A stretch of DNA of 64,000 nucleotides from Icerya purchasi (lineage: Eukaryota; Arthropoda; Insecta; Hemiptera; Monophlebidae), in contig CM077115.1 of NCBI GenBank assembly GCA_039619475.1, forward strand, positions 417,082,557-417,146,556, written 5' to 3'. Below the pieces are notes generated by a model that worked only from the letters and a program-made list of their open reading frames with translations, was not told where the DNA came from and searched no databases. Below, piece by piece: positions 47,757 to 58,080 of this stretch; positions within the stretch are counted from its first letter, which is position 1; the number at the start of each line of letters is the position of its first letter. A program made the position numbers and the translations under genes.

Positions 47757-50210
47757 TTTTTTTTTTCTCTCCTTCACATCTAGAACTGACTATATAGTCA
47801 TTTACTAGATTTTAATATTAATAAGATCGTGAATTTCAAGATCATTAGCCAGTCCCGAATTTATTTATCGAACAATCACGCTAGGTCAATAACGTTCCTT
47901 CTTTTTAACCTGCCGCAACTTGCTGGTCGTTGTAGTAAATTCGTTGCAAAAGCATTTTCATTTTAAGCTCGACAAGTGATTTTTAGCCGCCAGCTTTATT
48001 CCTTCAGTAACATATTTCATTTGTAAATCTTGATGTAGTGTTTGGTTGAACATATACCACGGTGCTCCTGATCATTGGATCGTAGCACCTTATTTTGATA
48101 GCGTTGTATTCTGTTCACACTATACTTTTAGAAGCGCATCCCTACAATTCAGCTGCGTACAACCATATCGGTTTTAGTACCATGTGGTATAGTAATATCT
48201 TATTCGCAGTATGTAATTGGGAACGCGGTCCAAGCAACCAATGAAATTGTCTTGTTTTCAGATTTAGTTCCGTTATTTTTGTCTTGATATGATGAAGTCA
48301 CGTAAGTGTTTCATCTAGGTGTACTTCAAGATATTTTACGGATGAATATGTTTGTATTTGCTTGTTATTTATAAATATATGATATTTGTTACGTACAATT
48401 TTTCTCTTTGTATAAATAATGTGGTTACTTTTATTTTCATTTATTACTATTTTCCATTTATTCAGCCAATTAATGATTTTATTTAGTACACCTTGTAAAT
48501 TTTCTGTGGATTTTTCTGGGTTTTCGTGCGTTGCCATGTCGTCAGCAAAAGTTGCTAATAGTGCATCATCTGTTTCTGGCATATCATAAGAGAAACAATG
48601 GATGATTCTGTTCCATTTACTACAACTCGGAAATATCTGTCTTACAAGTAAGATTTAAAAATATTGTAATACTGAATTGGTAGTATTTTTTTGCACTTGT
48701 AAAGTATTCCCGGATGCTACATTTTATCAAATGCCTATTGTACATCAAGGAAGACAGCCGAAGTAATTTTTTTTTTTTTCAAACGTTTCTTCAATTTTGT
48801 TAACTAGCCGGTGCACTTACTATTAAGTGTCTAGTTCGGAAGTCAAATTGGTGATTTGGTATTATTTATTTCTTGTCTATGAACTTTTGTATTCTCGTTT
48901 TTAAGAATTTAAGAGTGAAATTGGCCGATAAGAAGAGGCACTTTGAGGAGGTTTATTTGGTTTTAAAATCACAACATTAGCTAATTTCCACAATATAGGA
49001 ACATATTGTAGCCATAAAATCGCATTGTAAATATAGGTTAACATTACTGACACTTTCCTTGATAACTCTTTCAAAATGCGTACCGTTATGAGATCGTACC
49101 CTGGTGCCTTCTTGTTACTCAGTTTCTTTATTACTCCATTAATTTTGCCTGGCGAAGTTAAATTTATTTTATTTGGTGGATTGTTTGAACTTTCATTTAA
49201 ATAATCATGGACGCCTTTTTCGACAGACGATTCATGTCTGTTGGCCAATATGTTGGTTTGCCTCCAGATATTACATTGCATTTTTCCGAGTCGACAGCCG
49301 TTTTTAAGCTTCGTACTCTAGGAGTAGTCAAGCGCGAGGCCCAGTAGGTATTTTTTTCCTTGAAATCACCTCCGATAATAAATTGATTTCCCATTGTTTT
49401 AATAAAATCGATAAATGCCTGCTGTTGTATGTTGTGCTTTGGTGGACAATTAATGTAATTGGATTATTTCTTAGTTTTATTGTGACATACGTTGCCTGCA
49501 AGTAATCTTTGTCGTATTTTTCTTCCACCCAGTGGCGAATGTTTTCTCTAATGATTACGGCTGTTCCTGCATGAGTTTTTTTATTCGGATATTTAGTCCA
49601 ATAAACGGTATAATTTTATATTTCCATGTAACTTTTGTCGGTGAATCAGAATTCCAAGATAAGTATTATATATCGATATTGTTTACATTTAGGTAGTGTT
49701 CTAATTCGAATTGATGTTGTAGTAGTCCGTTTGCATTCCACAAAGCAATTTTATAAGACACTTTCTGTGTATTGTCCATCAATTTTTATTGACAAGAGCA
49801 GACATGATAGTACTGATTATATTACCGAACATTGTATTTTGCTGTTGAATCATTTCTTTAAACAATGATTTTATCTTAATAAGAAACGAATTTAAGATTT
49901 TGCTCGATGTCACTATTGGCAGAGCTGGCAAAGGCAGTATTTTGATTATTTGAAATTACCTGAGCATAGGCAAGCTTATTTAGAATATTTTTCGTTAGTT
50001 GTTCTGTCACAGATACAAATTGCAAATTAGATTGATTTACTAATTGTTATTGCATATGTGAATCATTGGGTTGGGGGATCCGTTGTGAGCTTAACGATAT
50101 CTAATAAGTGATTTGATTGGATTTGTACGGAGCTGTTGTAATTGTTTATACAGTAAACAACCTTTGTAGTTGGCCGGATGGTCATTTCCGCAATAAAAAA
50201 AACGTTGATC
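47757..50210 (-). mobile_element. Jockey LINE with parts of ORF1 and ORF2
   Basis: Minus strand, longest jockey copy here. ORF1 end: YCGNDHPANYKGC (about 50160-50185), the last CCHC finger of the jockey Gag, plus KQLQQLRT. ORF2: endonuclease from KLLCGMQTDYYN (consensus LWNANGL, about 49760) through EEKYDKDYLQATYVTIKLRNN (49460-49520) and FIIGGDFKEKNTYWASRL (49330-49390). RT: KKAPGYDLITVRILKEL and SSYRPISLL (48901-49281), VFLDVQ.AFDK (about 48735), LLATFADDMATHENP (48530-48575) and VKYLEVHLDETLT. Jockey C-terminus AIKIRCYDP near 48100. A T10 run at 47757-47767 may be its A tail. Several stops. Confidence 0.8.
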
Positions 50211-50330
50211 TAAAATTAAACATATATCGACCAATGTTTTTATTTTTGTATACTAATTCGTAAAAATTATTTTCTCTCGTTTTCATTAATAAATAAAAGC
50301 CTTTTTTTTTTTTTTAATTTTTCTTTATTT
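50201..50330 (-). repeat. Snap-back palindrome, left arm
   Basis: Reads outward as AACGTTGATC ... CGACCAATG ... AAGCC. Its reverse complement follows at 50340-50453 with a single difference over the 80-nt core (50221-50300 against 50370-50450, C versus T). The loop is only about 8-10 nt (near TCTAGTAACAGA). The minus strand of this arm is continuous with the Gag zinc-finger segment of the jockey copy on its left, so the palindrome contains jockey-linked sequence. Confidence 0.85.
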
Positions 50331-50453
50331 CTAGTAACAGAGAAATGAAAAAAAAAATGAAAAAAAAAAGGCTTTTATTTATTAATGAAAATGAGAGAAA
50401 ATAATTTTTACGAATTAGTATACAAAAATAAAAACATTGGTCGATATATGTTT

Positions 50454-51742
50454 TTTTTTTTTTTTTTTTTTTTTTGTTGGGACGCTTTTAATTGCCAGGA
50501 TTATTGCGCCCATCGGATAAGTTTTAGATTAGGGAGTATAGGTGGGTTTTTTTGAGAAAATTGATCAATGAATTTAATTGTTCTGGGTCATCAGATATTG
50601 ATTGAGGGGTTATTTTGTGTTGTAATCGTTGGACAGAGAAGGAAGGGCAGGAGAAAAGAAGGTGTTTTATTGTCATGATATCTGAGGAGCAGTAGGTACA
50701 AGTGGGGTTTTGTCGAATTCCTTGATATAGGTGACCGTGGGTAATTTTGGTGTGACCAATACGGATTCTAGTAATAATAATTTCGTCGATCCTATTGAGG
50801 CTTGATAAATGTTTCCAAGGGACGACTGATTTTTTGAAAGTATGAAGTTTGTTGGTATGTTGTTGGGACCATTCTAATTGCCATTTGTTTTGAGTTTGTA
50901 CACATATATATGACTGGAGGTCTTGTGGTATAAAGGGAAGGAGAGGGGAAGAACGGTGTGCGGATTTTGCAAGATTATCAACATTTTCGTTACCGGAGAT
51001 GCCGATGTGACTCGGGATATACATGAAGCTGATTTTTATTTGTGATTGGAATAAGATGTTGTATAAGTTGAGTATTTTCTGAATAAGAGGATTGTTTTTA
51101 GAAGTGTTTTGGAAAGAAACTAAGGAACTTAAGGAATCGGTCATAATTAAAAATTTGCCAGACTGATAAGTTTCGCTGATATGGAATATACAATGGTAAA
51201 TGGCCATTAATTCCGCTGTGTTGTTTGAAGAGAACGAGGGAAGAGAGAAGTGAAATGATGATTGCTCTATGGAAAAGGCGTATCCTACGTGGTGTGTTTT
51301 TCTTTTTGAGCCGTCTGTGAAGCAGTGTATATGGCCACTGTATCTCGATAATTGATCAATGAAGTGATTTTTAATTATGAAAGGTGTGTAGTCTGGTTTT
51401 GGGTAGGCTGTAAGCGAGATATTTATTGGAGGAATGGATATAAGCCATGGCTGATATTGTTGATTTATTTGTTGTTGAAGTAGTGGGAAAATATGATTAC
51501 TTTTGATTATTTCAGTGAATGAAGTGATTGGTTCGTGGACTGAGATTGATGGAATTGAGAAAAAATCTATGACTCTTTTAGATATTGGATGGGATGTGTT
51601 TGACATTGTTTTGGCTAGATACTTGTTTGTTAGTAATTTTCTATGATAAGATGGAGGGAGTTCAGCAGCTTCGCAGTAAATGCTAAGATTAGGCGAAGAT
51701 GGAAGAGCTCCTATGCATAGTCGAATCGCTGCGTTATTAACA
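50454..51742 (-). mobile_element. 5'-truncated RNase H LINE with 14-bp target duplication
   Basis: Flanked by identical copies of GTCGATATATGTTT at 50440-50453 and 51743-51756, a target-site duplication. The minus-strand 3' end is an A tract (T-run 50451-50475 on the plus strand, 22 nt beyond the duplication). The element is cut at its 5' end within the connection region after the RT. It is inserted into the right arm of the palindrome, so it is younger than the palindrome. Confidence 0.9.
50524..51741 (-). CDS. LINE RNase H and C-terminal zinc-finger ORF (5'-truncated)
   Basis: Open without stops for about 405 codons from the 5' truncation. The first Met gives 360 residues (start 51606), but NNAAIRLCIGALPSSPNLS upstream of it is already conserved LINE code. 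RNase H blocks: HCFTDGSKRKTHHVG (D), NNTAELMAIYH (E), LIMTDSLSSLVS (D) and IPSHIGISGNENVDNLAKSA (D), so all catalytic acids are present. A TRIRIGHTKITHGHL block and a CTYC...H...C knuckle (CTYCSSDIMTIKHLLFSC) follow. In a complete element this part removes RNA from the cDNA hybrid. Lacking endonuclease and RT it cannot move by itself. The open frame points to a recent insertion. Confidence 0.85.
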   Translation of the reverse strand, partial: VNNAAIRLCIGALPSSPNLSIYCEAAELPPSYHRKLLTNKYLAKTMSNTSHPISKRVIDFFSIPSISVHEPITSFTEIIKSNHIFPLLQQQINQQYQPWLISIPPINISLTAYPKPDYTPFIIKNHFIDQLSRYSGHIHCFTDGSKRKTHHVGYAFSIEQSSFHFSLPSFSSNNTAELMAIYHCIFHISETYQSGKFLIMTDSLSSLVSFQNTSKNNPLIQKILNLYNILFQSQIKISFMYIPSHIGISGNENVDNLAKSAHRSSPLLPFIPQDLQSYICVQTQNKWQLEWSQQHTNKLHTFKKSVVPWKHLSSLNRIDEIIITRIRIGHTKITHGHLYQGIRQNPTCTYCSSDIMTIKHLLFSCPSFSVQRLQHKITPQSISDDPEQLNSLINFLKKTHLYSLI

Positions 51743-51772
51743 GTCGATATATGTTTAATTTTAGATCAACAT

Positions 51773-51796
51773 AAAAAAAAAAAAAAAAAAAAAAAA
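51773..51796 (+). mobile_element. A24 tract with short flanking duplication
   Basis: Directly preceded by ATCAAC (51765-51770) plus AT, and followed by ATCAAC (51796-51801). Removing AT plus the A-run restores GATCAACGTTTT, the sequence of the opposite palindrome arm. This looks like an extremely truncated retrotransposition that left only a tail. A replication-slippage origin cannot be excluded. Confidence 0.5.
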
Positions 51797-51805
51797 TCAA
51801 CGTTT

Positions 51806-53133
51806 TAATCTCATTCCTTTAAAAAAGTTTTGTAATTTTTGTAGCATTATTTTTTTTATATTATTTTTTTTACAATTTCCGGTTACATTTGTTGAGTGAA
51901 AGATTTTTCCTGATTTTCGGAATATTTATTACAATTTTTTCATCATATTACAGGTTATTCTTTTTTTTATGTATAAAGCGCTGTCGAATAAGAGAATACA
52001 AGAGAATGAAATTTTGAATGATTTCAGTATTAAAAATAACTTAATTTGCGTAACAGCCACCAGAAATACTAATTAGAATTGGTTTTTTATTTTTATTTGG
52101 ACTTTTTTTTTTATCAGTCCTTTCCGAAGCAAAATTCTATATGTTTGCAACAAGACGATTAGAAGCAATATTTTGTTTTTTCACTGAAACCTTCATCTTG
52201 CCTACGAGCCAATTTTAAAATTGGTTCGCCGTTTTCGGGACGCGCTCGAGTGACGTATTAAAAAACGTTTTTTTTTTGGTAAATCTTCCCCACACAGATA
52301 TCTAAAACTAGGTGACGACTTTCTTCGTAAAAACTGATTGTGCCGTTTTTGAGATTCTAACGTTGCAAAATTTTCAGGAACACAATATAAATACGATGGT
52401 TCAGTAAAATAAAATACTTTAAAAAGTAAAATACCGGTAACGATTAAGATAATAATCGATGAAATTATTTCTACTATATCTCCGTACTTTAACGAATAGT
52501 CATAATAAGATTTTGGATGATAAAGTATAAAGCAAAGTGCACCTCTTTGTATGTTACAGTTGACTAAATAAATGCATTAGCGCTCGTCTCGTGTGTATGT
52601 TAGATAAGGGAAAAATTCCGAAAGTCTATTATTTTTGGAAATTAAAAAAAAAAAAAGTCACGGGACGCCCGGCTTATAATAGATGGTTAATCAAAGAATC
52701 TATAATTAATAAATATGTGTAATAATAAAATGTAAAATGTATTAATACCTGACTGGTACGATATGTCTCAAATTAGATTTATTTTGGTTATTGTGAGTTT
52801 TAATTATAATATCACCTATCGCTTATATCAGGGCCGTATCTGGGAAGGGTTCAGGATTCACCCCCGGCCACCAAATATCTGCGAAATAATAACTGCATGA
52901 ATTAAATGGACTGAAATTCAGATTAAACTCATTTCTTTTCAATTTTTGATAAAAGAAAAGAAAATTGAAATTTTTATGAATTCGATGGAAATGATTATTT
53001 TTTATTTGTTTTTATCGTAGTGTTCAAATATTGCATATACAATAATTGACTACAAGGCTTTAGTGTACTATTTATAAATAAATATATTTTATGATAATAC
53101 ACCCACACACACACACACTCACGCATATACATA
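51806..53133. other. 1.3 kb without recognisable genes
   Basis: AT-rich. At 52834-52875 CAGGGCCGTATCTGGGAAGG, followed by a C-rich patch, resembles a DNA-transposon end but has no partner here. An (AC)n stretch lies at 53102-53118 next to the Tc1-like element. Confidence 0.4.
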
Positions 53134-53360
53134 CAGTGAGTCATATAAATATTCGTACACCAACGAGAAAAATGGAAAAGTGTCTATAAAACAACGAAAA
53201 ACAACTTTAATGACAAAAAAATGAATATGAACTGATAGGTATGACTTCCTGTGTAGCATAATGAAAGACAAAAAGTAAAAAAAAATCACATATCACGCTT
53301 GTATACAGATCAAAAAGAAAAGAACTGAACAGAACACGTCACAAAAATATTCGTACAACG
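53134..53360 (+). repeat. Left inverted end of the Tc1-like element (IR/DR type)
   Basis: About 227 bp that match 57612-57832 in reverse complement with moderate divergence. The outer motif AAATATTCGTACACC (53146-53160) recurs near the inner edge as AAATATTCGTACAACG (53345-53360). Two transposase-binding-like repeats per end is the IR/DR layout known from elements such as Sleeping Beauty. Confidence 0.85.
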
Positions 53361-53498
53361 GAACGCAGTGCGCGACATTACCTTGGGGTTTTCGCAAAAC
53401 GGATAATGAACATCCGGATATGTCCGGACAGGGTGCAGAGCGCTGAGTCGTAATTTCACGACAAGCGATCGCACTGTGTGCGAGTTAACAGTGCGAGT

Positions 53499-56400
53499 GG
53501 GGGCAAGACAGCAACCTCCACGTGGTGCCCCTGGATGCAGTCGTACTAATAAAACGCATTTTTGTGGAAAAGTGACTGTAAAGAATGCTGTCAAAAGGAG
53601 CTAGAATATCACAGCCCCGAAAAAGCCCTTCTCAGGGCTACAAGACGACGAACAGGAAGTTCAGAGGTCTTAAGATCTTGCAAATAAACATAGAAGGAAT
53701 CTCCCGTAATAAATCGGAGTGCATTGGCAGGATCACAGAATCAACCAATCCGGAAGTGATTGTCAGACAGGAGACACATACAGAAAATGATGAAGATCTT
53801 AAGAAAAGAGGAGAAATCAAGGGTTTTAAGATTGTAGCGACTGTTCACCACGCACAATATGGGATAGCAACATATGTATATTAAAAACAACATACAAAAT
53901 TTCCAAGTAGTTTCACAGTATAGCCAAAACAGTGTTTTTACGGCAGCCATAATAATTGACAATATTCATATAATAAACGTGTATAAACCACCATCAGTTA
54001 AGTGGCCGCCAAATTTTAGAGTTTTTCCTCATCCGGCTGTTTACGTAGGTGACTTTAATAGCCACAGCTACGCATGGGGGTGTATAATACAACAGACGGA
54101 AATGGTGAATTCCTGTTGGATTGGATGGATGTTAATAATATGAATCTTATATTTGACGCGAAAGACAAGGGAACCTTTCATTCAGCAAGATGGGATAGGG
54201 ACTTCACTCCGGACCTATGCATTGTCTCCAGTCTACTTACAAGTAGCCTAAATCATGTTGGTCGATCAGTGCTCCCAGATTTTCCCAGAAGCTAGCATAG
54301 ACCAGTGTTAATTGAGATATGTAAAGAAGTTGCAGTTTGTTACTCATCCCCGAAACCAAGGTGGAACTTCCGTAAGGCAAACTGGTCCAGGTTCACAAAA
54401 TATATTGAAGAAAATGTTTCAAATATTTCCGCGACGACCAATTGCTATAATAAGTTTGTCAATCTTGTAATCAGTGCTGCAAAGAGCTCAGTACCAAGAG
54501 GTTTTCGAAAAAAGTATATCCCGTGCTGGACAAAGGAGCATGAAGAGCTTTGGATAAAATATGAAAATACCCACGATGAAGCGGTTTTAAATGAACTGTT
54601 TGACGCATTAGACCAAGAAAGACGGGAAAGATGGCGATCGACAGTGGAATCTTTGGATTTCACGCACTCATCGCGAAAAGCGTGGGCGCTTCTGAGAAAC
54701 CTCAGTGATGGGGCGGAACGGAGCATCAAACCGCCAAAGATTTCTCCAAATAAGATTGCGGAAAGATTACTGAAAGCAACAAAAGTACCAGTGGAGAAGA
54801 CTAGGGCACGTACAATAAAAACGGAACTGAGGATGGTGCTAGCCAAGCTATAGGATGGCATACTAAGCTCTCCTTTTACCACTGAGGAAGTGAAAACCGC
54901 AATTAAGTCCGTTAAAAGTAGGAAAGCGGCTGGTATGGATGGAATTTATCCCGAATTTATTAAGCATATGGGTTCAAAAGCAATTAAATTTGTAACAGAG
55001 TTTTTCAATAATATCCGAAACACTGGGAAGCTGCCAAAGCAATTTAAAGAAGCAAAAGTTGTGGCAGTAATTAAACCGGGAAAAGATGGAAATGATGTAT
55101 CGCACTATAGGCCAATCTCGCTATTATGTGTGCCATATAAATTGCTGGAACGTGTAATATACAATAGAATAGTCATGGTCGTTGAAAACGCCCTGCCTAT
55201 GGAGCAGGCTGGGTTTAGAAAGAATCAGAGCTGTGCGCATCAAGTGATGGCGCTAACCAATTACATTGAAACAGGATATGACAAAAAACTGAAGACAGGT
55301 GCCCTTTTTATCGATCTGACATCCGCTTATGATACTGTATGGAGAGAAGGATTACTCTTAAAAGCAGCGAAAGTGATTCCATGTAACAAGCTCATGCGTC
55401 TGTTGAACGAAATGATAACAAATCGTGTCTTTAAAATAATTATAGGTGATAAAAGCAGTCGACCTAGAAGAACCAATAATGGCCTCCCGCAGGGATCCAT
55501 CTTAGCTCCTCTATTGTTCAACTTATACATCAGTGATATGCCTAAAACTGAATCCAGAAAGTTCCAATATGCGGATGATATTGCGCTCGCATATCAAAGC
55601 GAATCCGTGAATAAATGTAACGAAGTATTAACGAAAGACTTAGAAACTCTGAACAGATACTTCCAATCGTGGAAACTATTTTTAAACCTGCACAAAACAG
55701 AGACATCGTTATTTCACCTTACGACGCAGATGGCAAAGTCAGAACTTAACATTACACTGGGGAATGATAAAATTAATTTCAACGCTAACCCAAAATATCT
55801 TGGGGTTATGCTGGATAGAACGTTAACATACAGGCCGCATATTGAGAAGCTGGCACAGAAAGTAAAGACAAGAGTGAACTTGGTAAGGAAACTTGCCGGC
55901 ACGGGATGGGGAGCAGCTGCAAAGGTGCTGAGAACAACAACTCTAGCGCTTGCCTACTCAGCAGCGGAATATTGCGCACCTGTTTGGCTGAATAGCGCAC
56001 ACACTGAGAAAATAGATGTCCAGTTGAGAGCCGCAATGCGAGTAATTAGTGGGACATTAAGGTCAACGAATAAAGACTGGCTCCCTGTTCTCGCTCACAT
56101 TGCCCCTCCACACATAAGACGAGAAAAGGCTTTCCGAAAACTTTGGGAAAATTTTACACATACAGAGAACTGCTTAATGCATGCAGATAAAGATTACAAA
56201 CCGATAAGAGAATTGAAGTCTAGACGGCCTCCCTGGAGAACGGCAGTACATATGGAGAACACATCAAGAAGCTGGAAGGAAAGATGGAAAAATGAATGGA
56301 CAACTAGTAAAGCCACTAACGCAGATTTAGTTCAAGATCCTTGCATAGAACCTCCGGGAATGGACCTATCACGACGGGAATTGTGTAGAATAAATAGATT

Positions 56401-56645
56401 TCGTACGGGACAAGGCAGATGCGCCTACACATTGAATAAATGGAAAATGGTTGCAAGCCCCATGTGCGAATGTGGAGAGGTTCAAACTTTAGATCATATA
56501 TATAATTGTAAGATCTTTTCTTCAAATAATAATATAATTAATAGACATGATGTGCATAACATCACGAATAGCGCGCTCCAGTGGATATCTGGACTCTCGA
56601 TAGATATTTAGGTTTATTTTCTAGCTCCATACGAACGAACGAACG
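53499..56645 (+). mobile_element. Nearly complete 3.15-kb LINE-D, 12-bp target duplication
   Basis: Flanked by AACAGTGCGAGT at 53487-53498 and 56646-56657. It starts with GGGGGCAAGACAGC, has an 86-bp leader, one long coding frame and a very short 3' part ending in ACGAACGAACGAACGAAC-type repeats rather than an A tail. A single-ORF, 3-kb element with a tandem-repeat end recalls RTE-like architecture, but the RT motifs are also compatible with the jockey/CR1 group, so no clade is assigned. Confidence 0.9.
53585..56611 (+). pseudogene. LINE-D endonuclease-reverse transcriptase polyprotein
   Basis: One reading frame of ~1,000 codons with four lesions: a frameshift near 53870-53885, a compensating one in the G-run at 54076-54080, and in-frame TAG codons at 54293-54295 and 54851-54853. 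Endonuclease: LQINIEGISRNKSE, QETHTENDED, VGDFNSHSYAWG and the terminal DFPRS-stop-HRPVL histidine block. The RT is open (54890-56611): AAGMDGIYPEFIKHMG, SHYRPISLLCVPYKLLERV, QAGFRKNQSCAHQVMAL, FIDLTSAYDTVWREGLL, NNGLPQGSILAPLLFNLY, FQYADDIALAYQ (catalytic YADD intact), NPKYLGVMLDRTL. The C-terminus has a CECGEVQTLDHIYNC knuckle. No RNase H and no separate ORF1. The start ATG is the first in frame after the 5' end. Confidence 0.9.
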
Positions 56646-56688
56646 AACAGTGCGAGTTACGAGTGCAGTGCTTTAAGTGCGAGTAAAA

Positions 56689-57600
56689 ATGCGGCAAAAG
56701 TCACCATACAAAAGGTGGTAAATCATTAAATGTAATAACTCAGCTATTTGAACTACCTCGCAGTACTACTTACTAATACATAATCCGTCGATATGTATAG
56801 GAGAATCGCATTGAGTCAATTCCACAAAAGGGCAGACCAAGGAAGCTTTCCGCGCGTCACGAACGGTATTGTCGGGAAGGTTAGTCGGAATCCACGACTG
56901 AGTGGCCTAAAACTCGTGACAGAAGTAAATGTTATGTGGAATAAAACAGTTTCCGCCGAAACAATTTGTAGATCGCTAAGGAAATATGGGTATCATGGGA
57001 GAACCGTCAGAAGGAAACCGTTCATAAGTGAACAGAATAAGTTCCCGACAGTTTTTGCAAAAACGTTATATTCAGCGATGAATCTAAATTTAACCGTTTT
57101 GGTGAAAGTGGGCGACAGAAAGTATGGCGCAAATCGAGGATTGAATTAAATCCGAAGAAAACTGTGAAACATGGAGGCGAAAGAATAATGGTTTGAGGCT
57201 GTTTCTCATCATACGGGGTAGGTTCACTCATCTTTATTGATGGCCGGATGAGTAAGGAAATGTATGTGTTGACCTTTTACGTAATACTTTACAAAATTTG
57301 GAATTGTGGACTCATTTTATTACTACCCTACCGCACTTTATACACGTGATGGGTGCTCTATAATAGTCCCCATGTGATGCCTAACCCTGCTCAGTCCCCA
57401 GACTGCAACCGCATCAAACATGCGTGGGATTACCTCAGCAAGAAACTTCGTGAATCATAGAACATCAGTGAACTGAAAGAACGTCTCTTAACCAATTAGA
57501 AGAAAATTCCCGTGGTATATTGCCAAAAATTTATGTCGTCCATATCACGTGATTGGCAACAGTGGTTAAGGCTCGAAATCTTTATACAAAATATTACAGA
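56689..57600 (+). pseudogene. Tc1-like transposase remnant
   Basis: Starts MRQKSPYKRW at 56689, 32 bp after the LINE target duplication, then has stops. Readable parts: QKGRPRKLSARHERY (GRPR hook of the bipartite DNA-binding domain), VSRNPRLSGLKL and TVSAETICRSLRKYGYHGR (second helix-turn-helix), VIFSDESKFNRFG with the first catalytic Asp at 57077-57079, KTVKHGGERIMV-stop-GCFSSYG (TGA at 57194 where the family has Trp), and SPDCNRIKHAWDYLSKKL. In the last block the usual SPDLNPIE glutamate is Lys (57416-57418). Three kinds of lesion (frameshifts, stops, lost catalytic acid) make it inactive. Confidence 0.85.
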
Positions 57601-57611
57601 CACTTTTTTGG

Positions 57612-57832
57612 TGTTGCACGAATATTTTTGTGACGTGTTCTATTCAACTCTTTCCTTTTTGTTCCATTCACAAGTATGCTTTTTTTTTACTTTTTGTCTT
57701 TCATTATGTTACACAGAAAGTCATATACCTATCAGTTCATATGTATTATTTGTCATTAAAATTGTTTTTCATTGTTTTATGAACGCTTCTTTGTTTATCT
57801 CGTCGGTGTACGAATATTTATGTGACTCACTA
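57612..57832 (-). repeat. Right inverted end of the Tc1-like element
   Basis: Reverse complement of the left end. The inner repeat is GCACGAATATTTTTGTGACG (57616-57635), the outer GGTGTACGAATATTTATGTG (57805-57824). It is followed by a TA microsatellite (57834-57860). Confidence 0.85.
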
Positions 57833-57884
57833 TGTATATATATATATATATATATATATTAATTACAACGTAATTCTTAGGCTA

Positions 57885-58080
57885 CCCCCATTCGAAAAAA
57901 TGTCCCAATTTTATGTAACGCTAAATGTCCCAAAAAAATGTCCCAATTTTATGTAACGTTTGTTATATTTTGTAGGATTTTTGTTATTGTTATTTAAAAA
58001 ATGTCACAATTTTATGTAATGAAATGTGTAACGAAAAAATATCTTAATTTTATATAACGGAAGGTAAATGTTAGAATAGG
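57885..58080. repeat. Decaying tandem repeat (AATGTCCCAATTTTATGTAACG units)
   Basis: The core CCCAATTTTATGTAACG appears at about 57903 and 57942, then in mutated forms (CACAATTTTATGTAATG, CTTAATTTTATATAACG). A linker TAGGATTTTTGTTATTGTTAT recurs as TAGGATTTTTGTGGTTATGTTAT. Four units of unequal spacing; function unknown. Confidence 0.6.

Larger units (their letters stand above)
50337..51805 (+). repeat. Snap-back palindrome, right arm (split by a LINE)
   Basis: The arm runs 50337-50453, is interrupted by a LINE (50454-51742) and resumes at 51757 (TTTAATTTTAGATCAAC), where it again matches the left arm. It is interrupted once more by an A24 tract (51773-51796) before its last shared bases (TCAACGTTTT). 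With both insertions removed the arms pair over about 130 nt. Confidence 0.8.
53134..57832 (+). mobile_element. Tc1-like transposon interrupted by a LINE
   Basis: The ends are inverted copies: CAGTGAGTCATATAAATATT at 53134 and, reversed, TAGTGAGTCACATAAATATT ending at 57832. The left end is preceded by TA, the right end is followed by TG (probably a mutated TA). Removing the LINE and one target duplication (53499-56657) leaves about 1.54 kb, the normal size of a Tc1-like element. The transposase gene is dead (see 56689-57600). Confidence 0.9.
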
